From: a virus
IMG/VR virus record: IMGVR_UViG_3300001683_001126
Span: 1 to 21,519 of that record
Length of the DNA: 21,519 nt
Reading direction: 5' to 3' (one strand)
Position numbers and translations under genes: made by a program. Of this stretch, positions 7,101 to 16,100 are shown one piece after another; the stretch's first letter is position 1, and each line of letters opens with the position of its first letter. The notes under the pieces are model-generated. The model did not search any database and was not told the origin of the DNA. It worked only from the letters and a program-made list of their open reading frames with translations.

Positions 7101-10100
7101 ATGGCAGATTATTCTAGTAACAATACCGATGATCAGGTTAATAATACTATACCTGGATCAACAAGTAAGAATATTTCAAAACGATCTACTTTTGATTTAT
7201 TACCTGAATATCTTCAGTCTGATACTAATAAGAAATTTTTAAATGCTACATTAGATCAAATGATTCTAAGTGGTAATCCTAAAATAGAATCAGGTTATAT
7301 TGGTAAAAAGGTAGGTACAATTCGATCATCAGCAAATGATGTTTATTCTGAAAGTAAGACAACCCTTAATAATAGATATCAATTAGATCCTACGGTTGTT
7401 AGTCAAAACCCATCTACATTAGAATATGAATCTGCTGTTCCTTATGATGATATTATTAGTAAATTAAAATACATCGAAGCTAATACTACAAATTTAGATA
7501 AATTATTTTCTGATTATAATTATTCTTGGCGTCCTCCAATTGATGTTGACAAGTTTATTAATTGGAATAGTTATGTTTGGTTACCGTTTGGTTTACCTCT
7601 AATAGGATTGCATGGCGAAGAAGCAAGCGATATTAACGGGAAACGTACATATACAACATCTGCTCAAGTAATTCATGGTAATAGAACACTTACTTTAGAA
7701 AATGGAATGCGTCTTGCATTTTCGGACGATAATAAAACATATCTAGTAACTGGTGTAGGTGAAAAAATAACATTAATTGATGAAAGTACTTTAGTTACAA
7801 CAACAGAAACGTCAATGGGTCTTGCTACACCAACATTGGCACTTGGTACAGCAGACACAGGAACTGGTGTTGTATCTTCTGTAACTGTAAGCAATCAAGG
7901 AACAGGTTATGTATATAATCCATTTTTTAATGTATATGATAGTACAGGCGGTCCAGCAACTCATGCAATAATAGAAGGCGAAATAGATCCGCCTACAGGA
8001 ACCGTTTCTTCATCTCCTACTATTACAGAAGCAGGTACCGGATATGCAACATCTGCTGTTGAACTACTTATAATGGGCGGACAAAAGTCTATGCCCCCAT
8101 ATATGAATGCTAATAAAGATGTACATTATGTTCATGAATATATTTGTATGGAACAATGTGCAAGAGATAATAATCCTTGGTCTAGAATTAATAACTGGCA
8201 TCATATTAATACTATAAAAGCAGTTAATACAATGTTAGGGCTTTCTCAATCATTTAAAATTGATGGTACTATAGTTGATGATGATTATGCCCAACGTCCT
8301 ATAATAGAATGGGAACGAAATTTACATTTATATAATTATGGTACACATTTTAGAAAACCTGTTGATATTATTATTACAGAAGCAATGGATCCGGCCGATG
8401 GAACAAATGGATTTTTATTATCTAGTGGTAGTGCGGCCCCCGAAGTTCACGAAGGATATACAGTTTTAGATAATGATAGAGTTTTATTTACAGCATCATC
8501 AAATGCTACATATCAAAATAGAATTTATAAAGTTAATACATCACAAACTGGTGCAACAGCCTTAACATTAGAAACAGATGGGAGAGGATCAGGATCCTCA
8601 ACACATGGTGATGTTGTTACTTCACTAAATGGTACTACATTACAAGGGCAAGATTATTGGTTCGACGGAAAAATACAAATATGGAAATTAGCACAAGAAA
8701 AAGATAGAAAAAATGTTCCAGTAAAATTTGAATTATACGATACAACATTTAATCCTTTATCTGAATATTTTGAAACAGATTTTTTGGGTAATACTGTTTT
8801 TGAATACCTAGAAGATAAAACTACTGCTGATAGATCAGAGGATAAATTTTTAGGGTTTGCATTAACATACGCAACTACAAATTATTTGTCATCTACAAAT
8901 ACATCTAATTTAATGTTTAATAATTCACACCAACAAACAATGTATCTATATGATAGAGGAACTACACCAAAAGATATTTCTGGCTCATATTACTTACGAA
9001 AATTTAATAGAGATACCACAAATTACGGGTTTGATAATGGTTGGCAACAAAGTTATAAACAAATTAGAACACCTATAATTATTACACAAGATGTTACTAA
9101 TGCAGATGACGATTTTGTTATAGATTTGGGCACAATAAATTTTGAACCAGAACGTAATTATACAGTTATAGCAACTGCAACTGGTTTTGAATTTTATTTA
9201 AAATCTGCATATGGTTATGAAAAACTTACAGGGGCCAATCCTACTCTTTATCTTGCAAGAAATAACACATACACATTTGATATAGAAAATGGTACAACAG
9301 CATTTCAAATACAAGATTCAAGCGCATCAGCATATAATACAGGTGTAACAAATAATAATACACATAGTGGAATAGTAACATTTGCTGTTGGAGAAACAGA
9401 ACCAAATGATATATTATATTATTCTTCTCCTAGTGGAACCGGTAAAATTATTTTATTGGATGAAGTTTTAGAGCAAGGATGGCCAGAAGTATTTCATAAA
9501 GGTGTACAATTAAAACGAACTATACATTATATTTTTAATGGTAAAAATATTGTTATACCATACGAAAGTACAGGTACAGATGAGACAGTATCTGATGGTG
9601 GTGTACCGGTATTTGCACCATCAGGACAAACACAAAGTACTGAAAATTTATTAACAGTAGGCGATATAGTAGATGTAAAATTTTATACAACAGACACAAG
9701 TACCACAGACGAATGGGCGTATAATGTTCCGAACAGTCTTAAAAATAATCCTGGTAATGAAGTGCTAGGGCAAGTTCAATATGCAGAAATATTTCCACAT
9801 TTTGTTGATGTATTAGATAGACAACCTGGATTAATGGGTTTAGCATTTGGTAATAATAATTATAGAAGTTTAGGGGTTGAAAAAAGATTAGGTGGAATAA
9901 TAAATCAACAAATATCCCCTTTACTTAAACTAGGATTAATATTAGGGAATGAAAATTATGATTTATTATTGGCACTTGACTATACTGCTGATAGTTATAA
10001 CGTATTTAAAAAGAAGTTTGTACAAAAAATAGAACAATTATATGCCTCAATGGCTCCCGGCACAAAAACAAGTGCTCTTGTAGACCAAGCATTATATGAT

Positions 10101-13100
10101 CTTAATTTAGGTAAAAATAATACATTTCCATTTGCTAATAGCGATATGGCATATTACTTTAATATGGTTGAAAAAACATATACAGTTACAACATCTGCTG
10201 ATACATTTATTTTACCCAAAACAATTACAAGAAAAAATCAATATCATAATCATGTATATGTTTATACAATAGATACTAACAATGTAGAAACATTTATAAC
10301 TTCATTCACATTAGATCCTACTGCAAATACTGTTAAATTAGGAACAGCGGTAAGTTCAGGAAAGGTTGTAATAAAAGTTAGTATTGACGAAGGACTAAGT
10401 TTTATACCACCTACTTTTGCTAAATTAGGTGTAGCTCCTGCATTTGTTCCAAAGAGTTATGTTGATGATACGGGTACTAGAACAGTAGTTGTAATAGAAG
10501 GACATGATGGATCAAAAACAGTAGCATTTGAATCATCTATTACTGGAGCAGGTTCTGTTTTATCTTATACAATTACAGATTATAGAGACAAAGCACTATT
10601 AGAATTAGAAAATAGAATTTATGGTCATATACAATCTGAGTTTGTAACTAATGATGATATAGTATATTATTCACATAGTCCGGAACCTAAACGCAAAGAT
10701 TTAAGTTTATTGCCTGGCAATTTTAGAACAACACCGTATACAACAAAAAATCAAAATGATTTTTATGACAATTATTTTAATACATTTAAACTCGCCCGAG
10801 GCATAACGTTATTAGAAAATACAGGATATGATGCTTCTAACCCGTTTACTCATAATTATTCATCTACTCAAGCAGAAGGAATAGGTTATTGGAGAGGTAT
10901 ATACAAATATTATTTTGATACAGATAGACCTCACACACATCCTTGGGAAATATTAGGTTTTATTGGAAAGCCATCGTGGTGGGATACCCATTATGAATGG
11001 GTTAATGTTACTAAACGTAACAATATGATTGATGCACTAGAAAGAGGAATTATATCAGAACCAGGGCAAGCTATTGTGCAAGATATTACTGTTACAAGAC
11101 CTGGCGTAACATTTCCTGTTGCCGCAGATGGTACATTAGAAGATCCTGTTACTGCCTTGTTAGTTACTGCCCCTACTGCTATTGGAGCCCAAGAAAATTG
11201 GACTATAGGTGATAGCAGTCCAATAGAAACAATATGGCAACGAAGTTCGTTGTTTCCATATGTAGAAAATCAATTTTTGTTTTCGATTACTCCGGCAAAA
11301 TTTTTAGAAAAACATTACGATACAGAAGATAGAAAAACAGATGGCGATGCCCAAGCAATAACAATTAATATAGTAGCGGCCAAACCCGAAGTTGGAGGGG
11401 GCAACAGTACTGTTAATTCTTATTTTGTTTATTACATAAACGGTATCCAGCAACAAAAATTAGTATTACAAGCAGGTAATGTATATACATTTGATCAAAC
11501 AGATTCATCTAATTCTATACACCCTTTTGAATTATCTGAAACATACGACGGTACTCGAGGAAGCGGTACAAAATATGTAACAGGCTGGGATCAAACAAAT
11601 TCTTCAATGCGTACATTTTCGCCTACATCTAGTACCCCAGAAGTATTATATTATTATTGTCAATATCATGACGACATGGGCGGTACTATAGAAGTATTAC
11701 CTGTATCACATGAAAAACAAATTATATCTAATAAAACAAAAAAACGACATAATTCAAATGAATTATATATTCATAATGAAGTAGATACTAATAGTTTATC
11801 GAGACGAGTATTAGGGTTGCAACAACCTATTGTTGATAGATTAATGTTTTTGGGTAATAATATATATACTGAATTTGCTAGACAGTTACGACAATTAAAT
11901 ACAAAATTAAGTTATAAAATGCAAGGATTTTCTAAAAAATCGTCAATATCTATGTTAGCAGATAGTTTACAATCTGAGAAATCAAATAACTTTATACCAA
12001 ATGATGACTTAACTATTAATTTTCATACTTCGGCTCCATACAAAGAATTTATTTATAGTGGTGTTGAGATTATCCAAACAGCAACTGGATATGCTGTTTA
12101 TGGTTATAATAATAATAAACCATATTTTTTAACACAAAAAACTTTAAAAACAACAATTTCTCAAATTAAAGTAAGTGAAACCAATATTCAATTATATACT
12201 GAATTTGCAGAAGGTACTGATAGAATAGATTATGGTACAGAATTTACATCAGCAAATGATGTTTATAACTTTTTACATGCGTATGGAAAATATCTAGAAA
12301 ATATTGGTTTTGAGTTTACACATCCTAATATAGATGGCGCATATGAAGATTGGACACTAACTGCCCAACAATTTATATTATGGTCCGAAGCAGAATGGGG
12401 TGACGATACATCAATTAAATTAAGTCCTGCTGGTAACTTATTATATCTTAAACATGATCATGGACATGTGAAAAGTAATGAGTATGAATATGGTAGTTTC
12501 TATTTAGATGTAAATAAATCATTGTTTAATTCAACAAGCATTGATGTTGATAGACAATTAAGTTATATTACAGTTAAACCTAAAGATGAAGATAGGGCAA
12601 TTTATTGTGCCTCACTTGTTGTTTGTGATTATGAACATTTATTAATAATCAATAATAAAACTATTTTTGATGATATGATTTATTATCCTATTTTAGGCGA
12701 TGCAAAACTTAGATTTAAAATAGAATATTTAAAATCTCCAGAATGGAATGGTACATTATATGCACCAGGATATTTTGTATATGGAGATACAATTTATGAG
12801 AATTTTGATAAAACAGCAGACAGTATAACTTCTAATTATTTTGCATCAGAGGAAACTGCTCTTAACAAAGATACAATAAATGTTGCTAGAAAAAACATAG
12901 GATACGAAAAGAAACAATTTTTAAGAAATATGCGTCTTTCAGAGGATGTTCAATTTCAATTTATGAAAGGTGTCAGCCATTTAAAAGGTACTCCTGAAGT
13001 TTTCAATAGATTAACTAGAAGTACATTTTTACTTGAAGCAAGTGTTGATATTAATTTACAAGAAGAATGGATGTTTAGGTTAGGCGAATTTGGGCCAACA

Positions 13101-16100
13101 ACTACCCAAACAACTAAAGAATTTACACTTAAAGATACTGACATAAAAGCAAATCCGCAATTAATAAACTTTGGGGAAATTTATCCAGGACAAGCAACAG
13201 ATTTTGATTATGATACAACTATTAGTATGTTGGGTGGAGATGGTAGATGGTTAGAGCAACCATCAACTAATCCTGCTGTTCAATTTAATACTAGAATTCA
13301 ATTTGATCAAAGTATTGATACTATTGCTGAAGTTGAAACATATGAAAAAGATTTACCTAATGCAGGTTATCCTAGATTAGAAGAAACAACATATCAAACT
13401 TTTAGAGTAGACGATTTGCCATCATTGTATAAGAAATATAAAGATGATGATAGTTCTTTATTGTACAAATTACTCCAAACTCCTAACTGGAAAGATACTT
13501 ACACTTATGCAAAAGCATACTATGTACGATATAAAGGTAAACGATATCTTTCTACTCGAATATTAGATTCTGCCGCTCAAAGTTTTTATGGTATAGTAAA
13601 TGCAAAATATACAAAAACACATGCAAGTGGTATGTTAGCAGAAGTTGTAATAGAAAAATGTCTTTTTACAGTAGATGGTATCACTAAAATGACATCAACA
13701 ACAGATCCATTTCTTTATGGTATTACTGGTGTTACTGCTAGATTTGGTGAGTATGATTTTGCTTATTATACTCCTTCTTCACAATTATCAGAAAGCACAG
13801 TTGATGCAAGTGTATCTAAAGGTGCTGATGCAAATGGTAATTTCACATATATTTTTACATTTGCAGATGGCCAAGTTCCGGCTGTTAATGTTCCGGCAGA
13901 TGATGATAAAATATATTTGTCTGCTTTTAATTATAAAACAGATGCAGAAGCATCTGATAATACTGTATTAGATAGATGGATTGAAGCAGGAGAAGCAGGA
14001 TTATTTAATGTATGGACAGCGGATGCGGGCGCAGGCGATTGGGCAACATTTAATCTTCAAGATGATGATTTTGCCATTGAACAAATTTGTAAAGGATATC
14101 TAACAGGCGACGAAGCTCTTATTAAATTAGGGTCTGCTCATTATTTGTCTGAAGGTGACTATGTTTTAATAACGGGTGCAGAAAACAATCCTGCATTAAA
14201 TGGAATTCATAAAGTAACAGGGTTTCCAACAGGAACAGATTGCCAAACTTGCGGTTTACGAGAAGATAAACAATTTTATATAGATGAATTTGTTGGTAAT
14301 AATGAAGTATATGGAAAAGTATTTGTATTTAGAAAATCGCGATTCTTTGGTTTTTCTGAATTGTTTTCTTCTATTGCCGATTTAAAATATTCGTGGGTAA
14401 CAAACAATTATGCTTATGCGGATCAATATTATGATGTTCAAAACCAAATAATAGGTGCTTCCTCTGCGTCTGGTTCGTATAACCCTGCATTCGAAGCAGG
14501 CGTGTTTACTATTCTTTCATCTTATGCTTTACTATATACTGCAACAACGGCAGATTTAGACATATATATAGGAGAATTTAGAACAGGATTTGAGCCTGGC
14601 ACAGGTAGTTCAAAAGCATGGGAAGTTATTGGAACTAGTCTTATTTTTTACCCTGAAAATTTAGGTGGTACTTTTCAAGCAGGCCAACCTATTGTTATTG
14701 TGTATAAAAATAGATCTATAGGTTGGGGTACATTTAAGTATGACAGTGAAAATAGAACATGGGTAGAATTAAACAAACAACAACCAAAAGCAGATACAGG
14801 ACAATTAGCAAATGTTATTGTTTATGATTATGAACAAAATAGAGAATTAGCTAGAGCAGAAGTATGGGATCCTTTTAAAGGTATTGTTCCTGGTGTTGCA
14901 GAAAAAGAAATTGATATTATTTCGGGTTATGACCAGGCATTGTACAACGCAACTACCCAAGACGAAGAAGCACTAACAACAACACGATGTTGGGGCGGAT
15001 CAGAAGTCGGAATATCTTGGTGGAATTTAAATACTGTTAGGTATATAGAGTATGAACAACCAAATGATTTAGATTATACATTTAAACATTGGGGGGAACA
15101 ATTTCCTGGGTCTTCAATAGATGTTTATGAATGGACCAAAAGCACGGTTGCCCCAGATGAATGGATTACTTTAGTTAATGGCAATTATGAAATAGATGAA
15201 GAAATTGCATCTGGCGAAGTATACACAAAAGTTTTAAGTGGAGTAACACATTATTATTGGGCCGAAGAAGAAGCAATGAATCCTCAAACTGGTCAGGTGG
15301 TTCCATATTATTATTTTTGGGTTAAAAATAAAACAACAGTTCCACGAACACAATCTCATAGAGAGATATCTACAAAAGTAATTGCTGAATATTTAAATGA
15401 TCCAACAGGTAATGGAATTTTTTGGGCATCGCCAGGCGGAGCATCAAATATTATAACAGGAAATGTAGGTGATCAATTAACTCAACACTCTGTTTTTCAA
15501 ATAAATTTTACAAGTGATGTAGAAGATGAACATAAAGAATGGATAACCATTCGAGAAGAAGATCAAGAAACAACAGTACCAGATAGATTTGCAAAAAGAT
15601 TACATGAAAGTATTTTAGGTGTAGATGAAAATAAAGATATTTTAACAGTAGCAGGAATAGAAGAAGATCAAAATTATGAGTATGATGATGGAGCAGGTAG
15701 TACAACAATTTATACTGCTAAGAAATTTAATTATGATTGGAATCAACAATTAGAATATAGAGAAAGAAATGTTGTTAAAAACAATACCAAATTGTATAAA
15801 ACACATAAAAATTTAAATTTAGTTAAAACAAATACTAAATTATCTGTTGATAATCAAACTAATACAATTCAACTTAGAATAGGTGAAAAAGCAAATGAAC
15901 TTACATTTCCTGCTTTTATTGAAATAGGAACACCGCCTGCTGAATCAAATACATATGGATTGCCATATGAAAATATATTGGCATATGCATATGCCAATAT
16001 AGTAAATGGTACAGTAGATAGTATTACTGTCAATAGACCCGGGCAGGGATATAATGCGGCAACTAAACCTATAGTTTCTATAAGTGATCCAATTACAGAA

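Noticed and set aside
8584-8599. Inverted repeat GAGGATC-AG-GATCCTC in the giant gene
   Set aside because: Seven-base arms in coding DNA are within chance expectation and nothing nearby marks it as functional.
15508-15708. Leu-rich 66-aa minus-strand frame that looks like a membrane peptide
   Set aside because: It mirrors GAA/GAT-rich coding DNA of the giant gene, and the acidic codons on the plus strand read as Leu/Phe runs in reverse.
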